DNA of 64,000 nucleotides, taken from Pseudarthrobacter sp. NamE5. GTDB taxonomy: Bacteria > Actinomycetota > Actinomycetes > Actinomycetales > Micrococcaceae. Location of the stretch: assembly GCF_005796225.1 (NCBI RefSeq), contig NZ_VAHO01000002.1:186001-250000 (forward strand), in the 5' to 3' direction. A program made the translations under genes and the position numbers. This document shows positions 1-12,884 of this stretch, one piece after another (position 1 is the first letter of the stretch; every line of letters starts with the position of its first letter). The notes below the pieces were generated by a model that searched no databases, was not told the origin of the DNA, and worked only from the letters and a program-made list of their open reading frames with translations.

Positions 1-96
1 CGCACCCGCCGCGCGGCGGACAAGGACGTCCTCTTCGAAGCATTACGCCAATTGATCTCTTCAGCCCCGGCGGCTGACGCCAACAGTGGAAAGTAA
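1..96 (+). CDS. C-terminal end of a gene upstream of carA (partial)
   Basis: An open frame enters from the left edge and stops at TAA 94-96. Its last 31 residues are visible, ending in an Ala/Ser-rich tail ([12 protein letters not shown]). In related actinobacterial pyrimidine operons the gene before carA is either pyrC or a small PH-domain/membrane protein gene. The tail is too short to choose between them. The stop sits 5 nt before the likely carA start, so the two genes are almost certainly co-transcribed. Confidence 0.6.
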   Translation, partial: RTRRAADKDVLFEALRQLISSAPAADANSGK

Positions 97-100
97 GACA

Positions 101-1368
101 GTGACAACAAACACAGCAACCGCCGCCGCTCCGGCAGCCCCCGCGGCGCTCGTTCTCGAAGACGGCCGCATCTTCCGCGGGACCAGTTACGGCGCCACCG
201 GAACCGCCCTGGGTGAAGCAGTCTTCGCCACCGGCATGACCGGCTACCAGGAGACCATCACGGACCCCTCCTATGCCCGCCAGCTGGTGGTGCAGACGGC
301 GCCGCACATCGGCAACACCGGCGTCAACAATGACGACGCCGAGTCCCGCCGCATCTGGGTGGCCGGCTACATCGTCCGCGACGCAGCCCGCCGCCCGTCC
401 AACTGGCGCTCCGAGCGTTCCCTGGACGAAGAACTCGCTGAGCAGGGCATCGTGGGCATCCAGGGCGTGGACACCCGCGCGATCACCCGCCACCTGCGCG
501 AGCACAAGACCATGCGCGCGGGCATCTTCTCCGGCGACGCCGCCCGGGCAACGGACAAGGAACTCCTCGACGCCGTGCTGGCCAGCGCCCCCATGGAGGG
601 CTCCCGGCTGGCGGAGGAAGTCAGCGTGGACAATGCCTATGTGGTGGAGCCGAAGGACTACGGCTGGGAAGGGGACCCGCGCTTCAGCATCGCCGCAATC
701 GACCTCGGCATCAAGGCCATGACCCCGGTACGGTTCGCCGAGCGCGGCGTCCGCGTCCATGTCCTGCCGGCCACGGCCACGCTCGACGACGTGAAGGCAG
801 TCAATCCCGACGGCTTCTTCATGTCCAACGGCCCCGGCGACCCCGCCACCGCCGATGCGCAGGTCAAGCTGCTCCGGTCAGTCCTGGACGAAAAACTGCC
901 CTACTTCGGTATCTGCTTCGGCAACCAGATCCTGGGCCGCGCCCTCGGCTTTGGCACCTACAAGCTCCGCTACGGCCACCGCGGCATCAACCAGCCCGTG
1001 ATGGACCGCCGCACGGGCAAGGTGGAAATCACCTCCCAGAACCACGGCTTCGCCGTGGACGCCCCGCTCGACGGCGCCACGCAGGCCCCGGAGGCACGCT
1101 ACGGGCGCGTCGAAGTCAGCCACGTCAGCCTGAACGATGATGTGGTGGAAGGCCTGGCCTGCCTGGACATCCCCGCCTTCTCCGTCCAGTACCACCCCGA
1201 GGCGGCCGCAGGCCCCCACGACGCCGCCTACCTTTTCGACCGTTTCATCGATTTGATGGAGGGGACGCGGGACGGCAGGACCGCGAATCTGTCCAAGGAC
1301 CCGGTTGACTCTGCCCACTCCGCCGGCGCTGAACACAAAAACGAAAACAAGACTGAGGACAAGAAGTA

Positions 1369-1369
<1 letters not shown>
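101..1369 (+). CDS. carA: Carbamoyl-phosphate synthase small subunit (glutaminase)
   Basis: Hydrolyses glutamine and passes ammonia to CarB for carbamoyl phosphate, the precursor of pyrimidines and arginine. The N-terminal CPSase small-chain domain is followed by a class I glutamine amidotransferase domain. The nucleophile is the Cys of FGICFGNQ (about residue 272), and the His/Glu pair lies in QYHPEA (about 365-367). I chose GTG 101 over in-frame GTG 86 because GGAAAG at 88-93 is well placed (7 nt) for 101, giving 422 residues. A hydrophilic tail of about 30 residues rich in Asp, Glu, Lys and Asn follows the catalytic domain. The stop overlaps the carB start (TAATG), which suggests translational coupling. 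Confidence 0.97.
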
Positions 1370-4675
<3,306 letters not shown>

Positions 4676-4683
<8 letters not shown>

Positions 4684-5554
4684 GCAGGTACCGGGCGCTC
4701 AGCAGGTACCAGGCGCCAGCCGGGAGCCCTTCGGCTCCCGGCTTGGCGCGGCCATGGCTGCCCGCGGCCCGCTCTGCGTGGGCATCGACCCGCACCCGGC
4801 CCTGCTGAAGGCCTGGGGACTTGACGACGACGCCGCCGGGCTGAGGCGCTTTTCCCTTACAGTTTTGGAGGCGGTGGCTCCGCTCGCTGCCGCCATTAAG
4901 CCACAGGTGGCCCTGTACGAACGCCTCGGTTCCGCCGGGATGGCAATCCTGGAGGACCTCCTCGCGGAAGCGAGGGACGAATCGGTGCTCACCATCGCCG
5001 ACGCCAAGCGCGGGGACATCGGATCCACCATGGCCGCGTACGCTGACGCCTGGCTGCGCGACGATTCCCCGCTTGCGGCAGACTCGGTGACCCTCAGCCC
5101 GTACCTCGGCTTCGAGTCGCTGCGGCCGGCGCTGGACCTCGCGGCGGACACCGGACGCGGGGTTTTCGTCCTCGCGCTTACGTCCAACCAGGAGGGCGCC
5201 TCCGTCCAGCACGTCGGGGGGGCGGACTCAGTAGCACGGAGGATCGCCCAGGCGGCCGCAGTGGAAAATGGGCGTTACCAGGACAGCATGGGTTCCGTGG
5301 GCCTGGTGGTAGGGGCGACCGTGGGCTCGGCAATCGCCGACCTGGACCTCGACCTTTCCGCCGTCCGGGGCCCTCTGCTGGCACCCGGACTCGGGGCCCA
5401 GGGCGCCACGCCGGCTGATCTGCGCGCCACGTTCGGTGCTGCATATCCGCAGGTCCTGGGCACATCGAGCCGTGACATCCTCTCCGCTGGACCGGGGCTG
5501 CGGGGGCTTCGTGATGCGGCCCTGCGGACACTGGACGGACTCCGCGGCGAATAG
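4676..5554 (+). CDS. pyrF: Orotidine 5'-phosphate decarboxylase
   Basis: Last step of UMP synthesis: decarboxylates OMP. The 292-residue product is the long (type 2) form common in actinobacteria. The catalytic Asp-Lys signature is ADAKRGDIG at about 108-116 (D109, K111), after a VGIDPHP start motif. The N-terminus carries a small internal duplication (EQVPGA then QQVPGA) before the conserved region, so translation might begin further in. ATG 4676 overlaps the carB stop and is the simplest choice. The gene closes the pyrimidine operon. Confidence 0.96.
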
Positions 5555-5575
5555 CGTCCCGTTTCACCGGATGCA

Positions 5576-5604
5576 TTGATTCGGGCAGCACCAAAGGGTA
5601 GTTT
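5576..5604 (+). promoter_or_regulatory. Promoter of mihF
   Basis: TTGATT (5576-5581), a 17-nt spacer and TAGTTT (5599-5604) form a good sigma-70-like promoter between pyrF and mihF. The predicted transcription start is near 5611, about 55 nt before the mihF start codon. It implies that mihF is transcribed independently of the pyrimidine operon. Confidence 0.6.
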
Positions 5605-5612
5605 CAGGACAG

Positions 5613-5636
5613 GTCCAAGGGCGGCCGCCCTTGGAC
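5613..5636. promoter_or_regulatory. Perfect 24-bp palindrome at +3 of the mihF promoter
   Basis: GTCCAAGGGC (5613-5622) and GCCCTTGGAC (5627-5636) flank a self-complementary GGCC, so the whole 24 bp is a perfect palindrome. It begins 2-3 nt after the predicted transcription start and has no following T-run. It could be an operator that blocks promoter clearance, a stabilising 5' hairpin of the mihF mRNA, or the end hairpin of the pyrimidine operon transcript. Confidence 0.6.
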
Positions 5637-5664
5637 GAATCCGCCGAATCCGGGGGTGTCCTCC

Positions 5665-5982
5665 ATGGTCCTGCGACCCTTGTCAGCGTCGGAACGGGCT
5701 GAGGCCCTGACCAAGGCAGCAGCAGCCAGGGCGGCCCGCGCAGCGGCCAAGGAAAGCCTGAAGAACGGTGAGAGGTCCGCCGCCGACATCATCAACTCGG
5801 CATTGCAGGACGACGCCCTGGCCAGGATGAAGGTTTCGGAACTGCTGGAGGCGCTGCCGGGCATCGGGAAGGTCCGTGCCGCTGCCATCATGGGCCAGTT
5901 GGGGATTGCCGCCTCCCGGAGGATCCGTGGCCTGGGCGTCCACCAGCGCCGGGCGCTGGTAGATTTTATAGACGAGAACTAG
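5665..5982 (+). CDS. mihF: Actinobacterial integration host factor
   Basis: Small nucleoid-associated DNA-binding protein of the mycobacterial IHF type, unrelated to E. coli IHF. It is 105 residues, as is typical. A basic Ala-rich N-terminal helix (about 10-35) precedes the conserved block [18 protein letters not shown] (about 60-77), a helix-hairpin-helix-like DNA contact, and [12 protein letters not shown] near the C-terminus. ATG 5665 is preferred because GGGGG at 5652-5656 is correctly spaced. GTG 5656 would add only three residues and overlaps that ribosome-binding site. It lies just before gmk, as in many actinobacteria. Confidence 0.93.
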   Translation: MVLRPLSASERAEALTKAAAARAARAAAKESLKNGERSAADIINSALQDDALARMKVSELLEALPGIGKVRAAAIMGQLGIAASRRIRGLGVHQRRALVDFIDEN

Positions 5983-6028
5983 GACGGGCCGCAGCCCGCC
6001 GTACCGCGAACTTCGGCAAAAGGAATAC

Positions 6029-6622
6029 GTGAGCAAGAAACCTGGACTGACAGTCCTCGCTGGTCCGACGGCTGTTGGCAAAGGCACCGTGTCCACCTAC
6101 ATCCGTGACAACTATCCCGAGGTTTGGCTGTCCGTATCGGCCACCACGCGGGCTCCCCGCCCAGGCGAGCAGGACGGCGTCCACTACTTCTTCAAAACGA
6201 AGGAGGAGTTCGAGCGACTCATCGCAGATGGTGAACTGCTTGAGTGGGCAGTGGTCCACGGCAAGAACACCTACGGCACCCTGAAGAGCACGGTGAACCA
6301 GGCGATCGCCGAGGGACGCTCGGTGCTGCTGGAGATCGACCTGCAGGGGGCCCGGCAGGTGAAGGCGGCCGTTCCGGACGCGCAGTTCGTCTTCCTGGCT
6401 CCGCCGAGCTGGGACGAAATGGTGCGCCGGCTGGTGGGGCGCGGCACGGAAACGCCCGCGGAACAGCAGCGACGCCTGGAAACCGCTAAACTGGAACTTG
6501 CTGCTGAACCGGAGTTCGACCACACCGTCATCAATGACGACGTCCGCCGGGCAGCGGACGAGCTTGTTTCACTCATGGGGCTGACCCCGCATCCACACCT
6601 GCCGGAACCCTCAGCCCGCTAG
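6029..6622 (+). CDS. gmk: Guanylate kinase
   Basis: Phosphorylates GMP/dGMP to GDP/dGDP with ATP. The P-loop GPTAVGKG lies at about residues 12-19; the GMP-binding stretch [13 protein letters not shown] follows at about 36-48, then the HYFF and WAVVHG elements. Length (197 aa) is normal. GTG 6029 has AAAGGA 5 nt upstream. It sits between mihF and rpoZ, with short gaps that suggest co-transcription with rpoZ and coaBC. Confidence 0.97.
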   Translation: MSKKPGLTVLAGPTAVGKGTVSTYIRDNYPEVWLSVSATTRAPRPGEQDGVHYFFKTKEEFERLIADGELLEWAVVHGKNTYGTLKSTVNQAIAEGRSVLLEIDLQGARQVKAAVPDAQFVFLAPPSWDEMVRRLVGRGTETPAEQQRRLETAKLELAAEPEFDHTVINDDVRRAADELVSLMGLTPHPHLPEPSAR

Positions 6623-6637
6623 AAATTTGGAGAATTC

Positions 6638-6898
6638 GTGTCCACGAACCTTGAAGGCATCATCAACCCGCCCATCGACTCGCTGCTCGAGGCAGCCGAT
6701 TCCAAGTACGGCCTGGTGATCTTCGGTGCCAAGCGTGCTCGTCAGATCAACGCTTACTACGCCCAGCTGCACGAGGGTCTCTTCGAGTACGTCGGCCCGC
6801 TCGTCGACACCAGGCTGAACGAGAAGTCGCTCTCGATCGCCCTTCGTGAGATCAACGAAGGCAAGCTGGTCTCCACGCCGATCGAAGCAGCAGAGTAA
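6638..6898 (+). CDS. rpoZ: RNA polymerase omega subunit
   Basis: Omega promotes folding and assembly of the beta-prime subunit. The 86-residue product has the [27 protein letters not shown] N-terminal region and the [11 protein letters not shown] helix typical of the family. GTG 6638 follows GGAG with 5-nt spacing and lies 15 nt after gmk, so the pair is very likely one transcript. Confidence 0.97.
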   Translation: MSTNLEGIINPPIDSLLEAADSKYGLVIFGAKRARQINAYYAQLHEGLFEYVGPLVDTRLNEKSLSIALREINEGKLVSTPIEAAE

Positions 6899-6937
6899 TC
6901 CTGCTGCTGAACCTGACTTGCTGTTGACGGAGGTCAC

Positions 6938-8185
6938 GTGCGCATAGTCCTCGGAGTCGGGGGAGGGATAGCCGCCTACAAGGTGGCATCGCTCCTCCGG
7001 CTTTTCACTGAAGCCGGACATCACGTCACGGTCATTCCCACCGAGGCATCCACCCGGTTTGTCGGCACCGCCACCTGGGAGGCCCTGTCCGGGAATCCGG
7101 TCAGCAACAGCGTCTTTGACGACGTCCACCAGGTCAACCACGTCCGCCTGGGCCACGAGGCAGACCTCATTGTGGTGGCACCGGCGACCGCCGACCTGCT
7201 GGCTAAGGCTGCCACCGGGCAGGCCGGCGACCTCCTCACCAACACCCTGCTGATGGCGCGCGGGCCGGTCCTGTTCGCGCCCGCCATGCACACTGAAATG
7301 TGGCAGCACGCGGCAACCCGCGCGAACGTCGAAACCCTCCGGGGCAGGGGGGCTGCCGTGCTGGAACCCGCCACGGGCAGGCTGACCGGGGCCGATTCCG
7401 GGCCGGGCAGGCTCCCTGAACCGGAAGCGATCTACGACGCCGCCATGGCGCTTGTGCAGGGTCAGTCGGATTTCCAGCTGCCACTGGCCGGCCGGACCGT
7501 CACCATCAGTGCCGGCGGCACCCGCGAGCCGCTCGATCCCGTGCGGTTTCTCGGGAACCGGTCCTCCGGGAAGCAGGGCGTTGCCCTGGCGGTAGCGGCG
7601 AGGAACGCCGGTGCAACCGTCCGTCTGCTGGCAGCCCACATGGATGTACCGGCGCCGGCCGGCGTCGAGGTTGTGCCGGTGGAGACTGCCCTGCAGCTGC
7701 GGGAGGCAGCGCTGGCAGCGGCAGCTGATTCCGACGTCGTCATCATGTCAGCGGCCGTTGCCGACTTCCGCCCGGCAGAGATCTCGGACACCAAGATCAA
7801 GAAACGCGATGACCATGCCGATCCGGTGATCACGCTGGTGCGGAACCCTGACATCCTCCAGGAACTGGTGGAGCTGAGGAACCTGAAGGGCGCCGGAGCG
7901 GGGGAGAAGCAGCAGCTCATTGTCGGTTTTGCCGCCGAAACGGGGGACAGCCAGGGGGACGTGCTGGCCTACGCCGAAGCGAAGCTGCACCGCAAAGGCT
8001 GTGACCTGCTGGTGGTCAACCATGTGGGAACGGACAGAGTCTTCGGCCAGGACCACAACTCGGTGGTCATTTTGGCGCGGTCCGGTTCCGAGCCGCAGGA
8101 GGCGACCGGGACCAAGACCGAGGTTTCGGCGGCCATCATCAGCCGCATCGGCCTTGAACTGAATTCCGTTTCGCCCCGCGCCTGA
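6938..8185 (+). CDS. coaBC: Bifunctional CoaBC (phosphopantothenoylcysteine synthetase/decarboxylase)
   Basis: Two consecutive coenzyme A biosynthesis steps in one polypeptide of 415 residues. The N-terminal flavin-binding CoaC half (about 1-180) has the catalytic His in VNHVRL (H68) and a PAMHTEM motif at 115-121, with His where many bacteria have Asn, a change also usual in actinobacterial homologues. The C-terminal CoaB half (about 185-405) has SAGGTREPLDP, NRSSGKQG and AAVADFRP for CTP and substrate binding. GTG 6938 is preceded by GGAGG. It probably shares a transcript with gmk-rpoZ. Confidence 0.96.
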   Translation: MRIVLGVGGGIAAYKVASLLRLFTEAGHHVTVIPTEASTRFVGTATWEALSGNPVSNSVFDDVHQVNHVRLGHEADLIVVAPATADLLAKAATGQAGDLLTNTLLMARGPVLFAPAMHTEMWQHAATRANVETLRGRGAAVLEPATGRLTGADSGPGRLPEPEAIYDAAMALVQGQSDFQLPLAGRTVTISAGGTREPLDPVRFLGNRSSGKQGVALAVAARNAGATVRLLAAHMDVPAPAGVEVVPVETALQLREAALAAAADSDVVIMSAAVADFRPAEISDTKIKKRDDHADPVITLVRNPDILQELVELRNLKGAGAGEKQQLIVGFAAETGDSQGDVLAYAEAKLHRKGCDLLVVNHVGTDRVFGQDHNSVVILARSGSEPQEATGTKTEVSAAIISRIGLELNSVSPRA

Positions 8186-8211
8186 GTGTTTCAGGACACC
8201 TTTGCTTAGCA

Positions 8212-8235
8212 CGGAGACATCTGCCGACGTCTCCG
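8212..8235 (+). terminator. Hairpin between coaBC and metK
   Basis: CGGAGAC (8212-8218) pairs with GTCTCCG (8229-8235) across a 10-nt loop. A smaller hairpin, CCTGA (8181-8185) with TCAGG (8191-8195), overlaps the coaBC stop. Neither has a T-run. Either could end the coaBC transcript. No SAM riboswitch core is visible in this 86-bp gap. Confidence 0.35.
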
Positions 8236-8271
8236 GGCGGGCGCGCATACTTCAACCAGTAAGGTAATTAA

Positions 8272-9507
8272 GTGACTTTACCGCTGCACCTTCCCCAGAC
8301 GTCCGGGGCCTCGCCTTCCGCGCTTCGGCTCTTCACCTCCGAGTCGGTCACCGAGGGCCATCCGGACAAGATCTGCGACCAGATCAGCGACGCCATCCTC
8401 GACGCGCTGCTGGCCGCGGACCCGGAATCCCGGGTGGCAGTGGAAACCATGGCCACGACCGGCCTGGTCCATGTGGCCGGTGAGGTCACCACGGACGCCT
8501 ACGTGGAAATCCCGCAGATTGTGCGCGAGACCATCCTGGGGATCGGTTACGACTCTTCCGCCAACGGTTTCGACGGCGCCCGCTGCGGTGTGTCCGTTTC
8601 CATCGGCCAGCAGTCCAATGACATCGCCGGCGGCGTGTTCAACTCCCTGGAGGCCCGCGAAGGGCGCCAGGAGGACGACTACGACCTGCAGGGCGCAGGC
8701 GACCAAGGCCTGATGTTTGGCTATGCCAGCGACGAAACCCCCTCCTACATGCCGCTGCCCATCTGGCTGGCCCACCGCCTGTCCGAACGGCTTACCGAAG
8801 TCCGCAAGACCGGCGAACTGGCCTACCTCCGCCCGGACGGCAAGACCCAGGTGACCGTTGGCTACGACAAGGACCTCCCGGTGTCCGTCGAAACCGTGGT
8901 GATCTCCAGCCAGCACGCCGAAGGCGCAAGCCTGGAACAGTTGCGGGCGGACCTCGCATCCGTGGTCATCGGACCTGTCCTGGCCGGCGCCAACCTGGAC
9001 ATCTCCCGGGCCCGGAACATCCTCAACCCTGCCGGCGAATTCGTCATCGGTGGCCCCGTGGGTGATGCCGGCCTGACCGGCCGCAAGATCATTGTGGACA
9101 CCTACGGCGGGATGGCCCGCCACGGCGGCGGCGCCTTCTCCGGCAAGGACCCGTCCAAGGTGGACCGCTCCGCCGCTTACGCCATGCGCTGGGTAGCCAA
9201 GAACGTGGTGGCTGCCGGCCTGGCCAAGCGCGCCGAAATCCAGATCGCCTATGCAATCGGCCAGGCCCGCCCTGTGGGCACCTACGTGGAGACGTTCGGA
9301 ACCGAAACCGTTGATCCTGCCCGCATCAGCGCTGCGATCGCCGAGATCTTCGACCTGCGCCCGCGGGCCATCATCGATGCACTCGACCTGAAGCGGCCCA
9401 TCTACGCCAAGACTGCGGCGCACGGCCACTTCGGCCGCGACGAGCCGGACTTCACCTGGGAGCGCCTGGACCGCGTGGACGAGCTGAAAGCTTTCTTCAA
9501 CGCTTAA
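8272..9507 (+). CDS. metK: S-adenosylmethionine synthetase
   Basis: Makes SAM from methionine and ATP. The 411-residue product carries the family signatures: [16 protein letters not shown] near residue 23-38 (ATP/Mg binding), [12 protein letters not shown] (about 142-153), and the [19 protein letters not shown] block (about 283-301) with the P-loop-like and K+ sites. GTG 8272 has AAGG 7 nt upstream. A roughly 10-residue N-terminal extension precedes the first conserved strand. Confidence 0.98.
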   Translation: MTLPLHLPQTSGASPSALRLFTSESVTEGHPDKICDQISDAILDALLAADPESRVAVETMATTGLVHVAGEVTTDAYVEIPQIVRETILGIGYDSSANGFDGARCGVSVSIGQQSNDIAGGVFNSLEAREGRQEDDYDLQGAGDQGLMFGYASDETPSYMPLPIWLAHRLSERLTEVRKTGELAYLRPDGKTQVTVGYDKDLPVSVETVVISSQHAEGASLEQLRADLASVVIGPVLAGANLDISRARNILNPAGEFVIGGPVGDAGLTGRKIIVDTYGGMARHGGGAFSGKDPSKVDRSAAYAMRWVAKNVVAAGLAKRAEIQIAYAIGQARPVGTYVETFGTETVDPARISAAIAEIFDLRPRAIIDALDLKRPIYAKTAAHGHFGRDEPDFTWERLDRVDELKAFFNA

Positions 9508-9606
9508 AGTTCGGGGCAGCCGGGCTTCCTGCGCCGCCGGCAGCAATGTCAGTGCCCCGTGCTTTGATGGCCATGTCCAGCCGGAAGCCGAACGGAGGTA
9601 ACTGCC

Positions 9607-11784
9607 ATGGTTGCTGACCGGCCCTTCGCTGCCGGGAAAACCGTCCAGCCGGCACTGGATCTCCCGGGCTCCGTGCAGCCGTCCCTGCTGCAGGGTTTCC
9701 CCCCGACGCCACGGGCATCCGGGCCCCGGCTCGCCGAACACTTGCCGGTGGCCAAGGTGCTGGTGGAATCGTCCCTTCCGCACCTGGACAGGCTCTTTAA
9801 TTACGGCGTTCCGGAGACCCTGGACAGCGCCGCCAGTCCCGGTGTCAGGGTCAAAGTTAAGTTCAACGGCCAGGAGCTCAACGGCTTCATCATGGAGCGC
9901 GTAGGGGAGTCCGACGCCGGACACACTTTGGTGCCGCTGGCGAAAGTTGTTTCGCCGGTCCCCGTTCTCACGCCTGCAGTGCAGGAGCTGGTTTCCGCCG
10001 TCGCCGCACGGTATGCGGGAACGGTCAGCGATGTGCTCCGCGTCGCCGTCCCGCCGCGGGTCGCACGGCTGGAGAAGGAGTTCGCCGCACCGGCACAGGA
10101 TGCAGCCGCACCCGCGGAGGGGACTGCAGCGCCGGAAATCATTCCACCGGAGGGGGCGGCCGCGGGTGGAGAGTTGCCCGGTGCCGCCTGGAGGATGTAC
10201 CGCAATGGCCCTGCCTTCCTGCGCCACGTGGCTGGGGGTGGTTCGCCGAGGGCGGTGGTGAACCCGCTGCAGGGTTACGGTCCGGGCGGGTGGCCGCAGT
10301 TGCTGGCAGAAGCAGTGGCCGCTGCCTGCGCTTCGGGCCGCGGCGCCGTGGTGGCGGTGCCCGACTACCGCGACCTGGACCGGCTTGAAGATGCCCTGCG
10401 GCCCCTGCTGCCGGAAGGTGCGGTTGCCCGCCTGGCGGCGGACGACGGTCCGACGCCACGGTACCGGAATTTCCTTCGGCTGCTTGCGGGGACAGCCCAG
10501 GTGGCCATTGGGACGAGGTCCGCGGCTTTCGCCCCTGTGCGGAACCTGGGCCTGGTCGTCTGCTGGGACGACGGGGACGACCTCCATATCGAGCAGCGTG
10601 CCCCCTATGCCCACGCCCGCGAAGTCCTGCTCCTGCGCGCAGAGCAGAAGGGCACCGCTTGTCTCCTGGCAGGCCACGCCCGCAGCACAGAGGCACAGCG
10701 GCTGGTGGAAGCCGGCTGGGCGCTGGCGGTGGAGGCCGGCCGCCCGGATGTCCGCCGGACTGTGCCGCGCGTCGTCAGTACTGCGGACAGCTTCGAACAG
10801 GAGCGGGATCCGTTGGCCAGGATTGCCCGGCTTCCCGGCGCAGCATGGCGTGCTGCCCAGGAGGGCCTGGAGCGCGGGCCCGTCCTGGTGCAGGTAGCCC
10901 GCGCCGGGTATGCACCGTCGTTGGCGTGCGAAACCTGCCGCGAGCCGGCGCGCTGCGGCGCCTGCCAGGGGCCCCTGGCACTGGCAGGCGCCAACGGCAC
11001 CTCACTGATGCCCCAATGCCGCTGGTGCTCCACGCCTGCGCCTGACTGGCGCTGCGGACACTGCGGCGGACGCCGGCTCCGCAAGGGTGCTACCGGTGTC
11101 ATCCGCACGGCGGAGGAGCTGGGCCGGGCTTTTCCCGGCACCACCGTCGTCACTTCCTCCGGGGACCAGGTGAAGGCAGAAGTCGGTGCGGGCAGGGCCC
11201 TGATCGTCGCCACGGTGGGGGCTGAGCCCGTGGCAGCCGGGGGATATGCTGCCGCCCTGTTGCTGGATGGGGATTCCCTGCTGCGGCGCGAAACACTCCG
11301 CGCCGCAGAGGACACCGTGCGGCGATGGTTCAACGCGGCAGCGCTGGTTCGCCCTGCCACAGATGGCGGCCTGGTGGTGGTAACCGCCTCAGACACGGCT
11401 GCCGTGGGCGCCCTGCTCCGGTGGGACCCTGCCGGTTACGCCCATCGGGAGCTGGCCCTGCGGGCAGAGTTGCAGCTTCCTCCTGCAGTGCGTATCGCGT
11501 CCGTCACCGGGCCACGCGCCGCCGTCGAGCAGTACACCGCCGCGGTCGCGGCCGAACTCGGCTCCGCCGGCATCTCCTTGCGCAGCGCCGGCCCTGCACC
11601 CCTGGTGCTCAATGGTCCGCCGTCCGCCCGCCGCTCCGTGGAGGATGTCCGCACCCTGCTGTTTTTCCCTTACGCCCAGGCGTCCGCCGTCACCCGCGTC
11701 CTGCGCGTCGCCCGGGCGGCGGCAGCAGCCAAGCGCACCATGGAGCCCTTCCAGCTCCGGCTGGATGGGGTTGACGTGCTTTAG
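9607..11784 (+). CDS. priA: PriA-like primosomal protein N' lacking helicase motifs
   Basis: 725 residues, with the N-terminal 3'-DNA-binding domain (about 45-135) and the PriA zinc-binding module: four CxxC pairs between about residues 440 and 480 (CETC, CGAC, CRWC, CGHC). No Walker A (GxxxxGKT) or DEAH box is present where the helicase core should be; the stretch around GPGGWPQLLAEAV replaces it. This degenerate, probably ATPase-dead form is known in actinobacteria. A likely role is structural, in replication restart at forks. ATG 9607 follows a strong GGAGG. The stop overlaps that of the convergent glycosyltransferase gene. Confidence 0.9.
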   Translation: MVADRPFAAGKTVQPALDLPGSVQPSLLQGFPPTPRASGPRLAEHLPVAKVLVESSLPHLDRLFNYGVPETLDSAASPGVRVKVKFNGQELNGFIMERVGESDAGHTLVPLAKVVSPVPVLTPAVQELVSAVAARYAGTVSDVLRVAVPPRVARLEKEFAAPAQDAAAPAEGTAAPEIIPPEGAAAGGELPGAAWRMYRNGPAFLRHVAGGGSPRAVVNPLQGYGPGGWPQLLAEAVAAACASGRGAVVAVPDYRDLDRLEDALRPLLPEGAVARLAADDGPTPRYRNFLRLLAGTAQVAIGTRSAAFAPVRNLGLVVCWDDGDDLHIEQRAPYAHAREVLLLRAEQKGTACLLAGHARSTEAQRLVEAGWALAVEAGRPDVRRTVPRVVSTADSFEQERDPLARIARLPGAAWRAAQEGLERGPVLVQVARAGYAPSLACETCREPARCGACQGPLALAGANGTSLMPQCRWCSTPAPDWRCGHCGGRRLRKGATGVIRTAEELGRAFPGTTVVTSSGDQVKAEVGAGRALIVATVGAEPVAAGGYAAALLLDGDSLLRRETLRAAEDTVRRWFNAAALVRPATDGGLVVVTASDTAAVGALLRWDPAGYAHRELALRAELQLPPAVRIASVTGPRAAVEQYTAAVAAELGSAGISLRSAGPAPLVLNGPPSARRSVEDVRTLLFFPYAQASAVTRVLRVARAAAAAKRTMEPFQLRLDGVDVL

Positions 11785-12884
11785 CCTGAGCTGCCGTTGC
11801 GTGAGTTGGCCTTGCGTCGCCGCTGCACCACCTCGTGGGCAACCTCCACGAGCTGGCGGGCGGACTCGTCCCAGCTGAATTCCTGCGCCCGGGCAAGGGA
11901 ACGCCGGGAGAAATCCTGCCAGCGGGTATTGTCCTGCAGCGTTGTCACGGCAGCGGCAAAGTCCCCGGGGGAGGCCGGGTCCACGTAAAGGGCAGCATCT
12001 CCGCCGACCTCCCTGAAGATGGGGATGTCGCTTGCTATGACGGGGGTGCCCAAAGCCATGGCCTCCACCAGCGGAAGCCCATATCCCTCCGCCCGGGACA
12101 GGCTGACAAGCGCAGTGGCCGACCGCAGGAACGCGTCGTACTCCTCGTCGGTGACGCCGTTGTGGAACACTACGTGGGCACCCTGCGGCACGAGCCGTTC
12201 CAGTTCCGCACGACGCTGCGGCGTGATGCGGCTGAGCAGGTGGAGGGTATAGCCCGGGAGTCCGGCCATGCCCGCCACCATGGTTTCCACATTCTTGTAT
12301 GGCATGAAGGAGCCCATGTACACCAGTGACTGGTCCGCTCCGGCTTCGGCGGAGCGGGGCTCCTGCGCCGGCTGCGGTGCGTTGCTGATGATCCGGACCG
12401 GGCGGCGGGTGAGCCGGTACTTTGCCATGAGTGCTTCAGTGGTCCTGCTGATGGTGGCAACTGTATCTGCCCGGTTGAGGAGAAGCCGCTGCGGCCAGTA
12501 CGCCTTGTGGTAGAGCCGCCAGAGCAGCCGCACGGGCGCCGGCAGGAACCCTGGAGGGGTCGGGTGCTCGTAATAGATGAGGTCATGGAGGGTCAGGACC
12601 AGGCCGTACTTGCGGCCCCACGTGCCCATCGTCTGCATGGGGCACACCACCACGTCAGCGTCGAGCCTATTGATGGTGCCCGCCACAAATAGCTCCCGCG
12701 GTGACAACGGGCTGCTGATCAGCGTGTAGGGAACGTCCGGCAGCAGGGCGAGTTGCCGGACATCGGAAACCAGCATGGAGACGTCCGCGATTTTGGCTGT
12801 GGCGGCGATCAGGCTTGCCCCATAGCGGCTGATGCCGTCGTGGTGGTCGGTCCTGGTGAAACGTGCATCGATCAGGATCTTCAC
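11781..12884 (-). CDS. GT4-family glycosyltransferase
   Basis: A 367-residue GT-B fold protein. The N-terminal Rossmann domain opens MKILIDARF and includes LVLTLHDLIYYEHP. The C-terminal domain has the donor-binding YMGSFMPYKN and the GYGLPLVEAMALGTPVIASD block (about 275-294), with the EX7E-type Glu. It resembles mannosyl- and other hexosyl-transferases that build cell-surface glycans or glycolipids, but donor and acceptor cannot be read from the sequence. Its ATG overlaps the stop of the upstream hydrolase (ATGA), so it is translationally coupled to it. Confidence 0.85.
   Translation of the reverse strand: MKILIDARFTRTDHHDGISRYGASLIAATAKIADVSMLVSDVRQLALLPDVPYTLISSPLSPRELFVAGTINRLDADVVVCPMQTMGTWGRKYGLVLTLHDLIYYEHPTPPGFLPAPVRLLWRLYHKAYWPQRLLLNRADTVATISRTTEALMAKYRLTRRPVRIISNAPQPAQEPRSAEAGADQSLVYMGSFMPYKNVETMVAGMAGLPGYTLHLLSRITPQRRAELERLVPQGAHVVFHNGVTDEEYDAFLRSATALVSLSRAEGYGLPLVEAMALGTPVIASDIPIFREVGGDAALYVDPASPGDFAAAVTTLQDNTRWQDFSRRSLARAQEFSWDESARQLVEVAHEVVQRRRKANSRNGSSG

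Noticed and set aside
8186..8271. SAM riboswitch upstream of metK
   Set aside because: The gap is only 86 bp and shows two simple hairpins, with no SAM-I/II/IV core elements.
8278..10677. Very long open frame on the reverse strand across metK and priA
   Set aside because: It lies opposite two well-conserved genes. The product is His/Gly/Asp-rich without domains, the usual shadow of GC-rich coding DNA.
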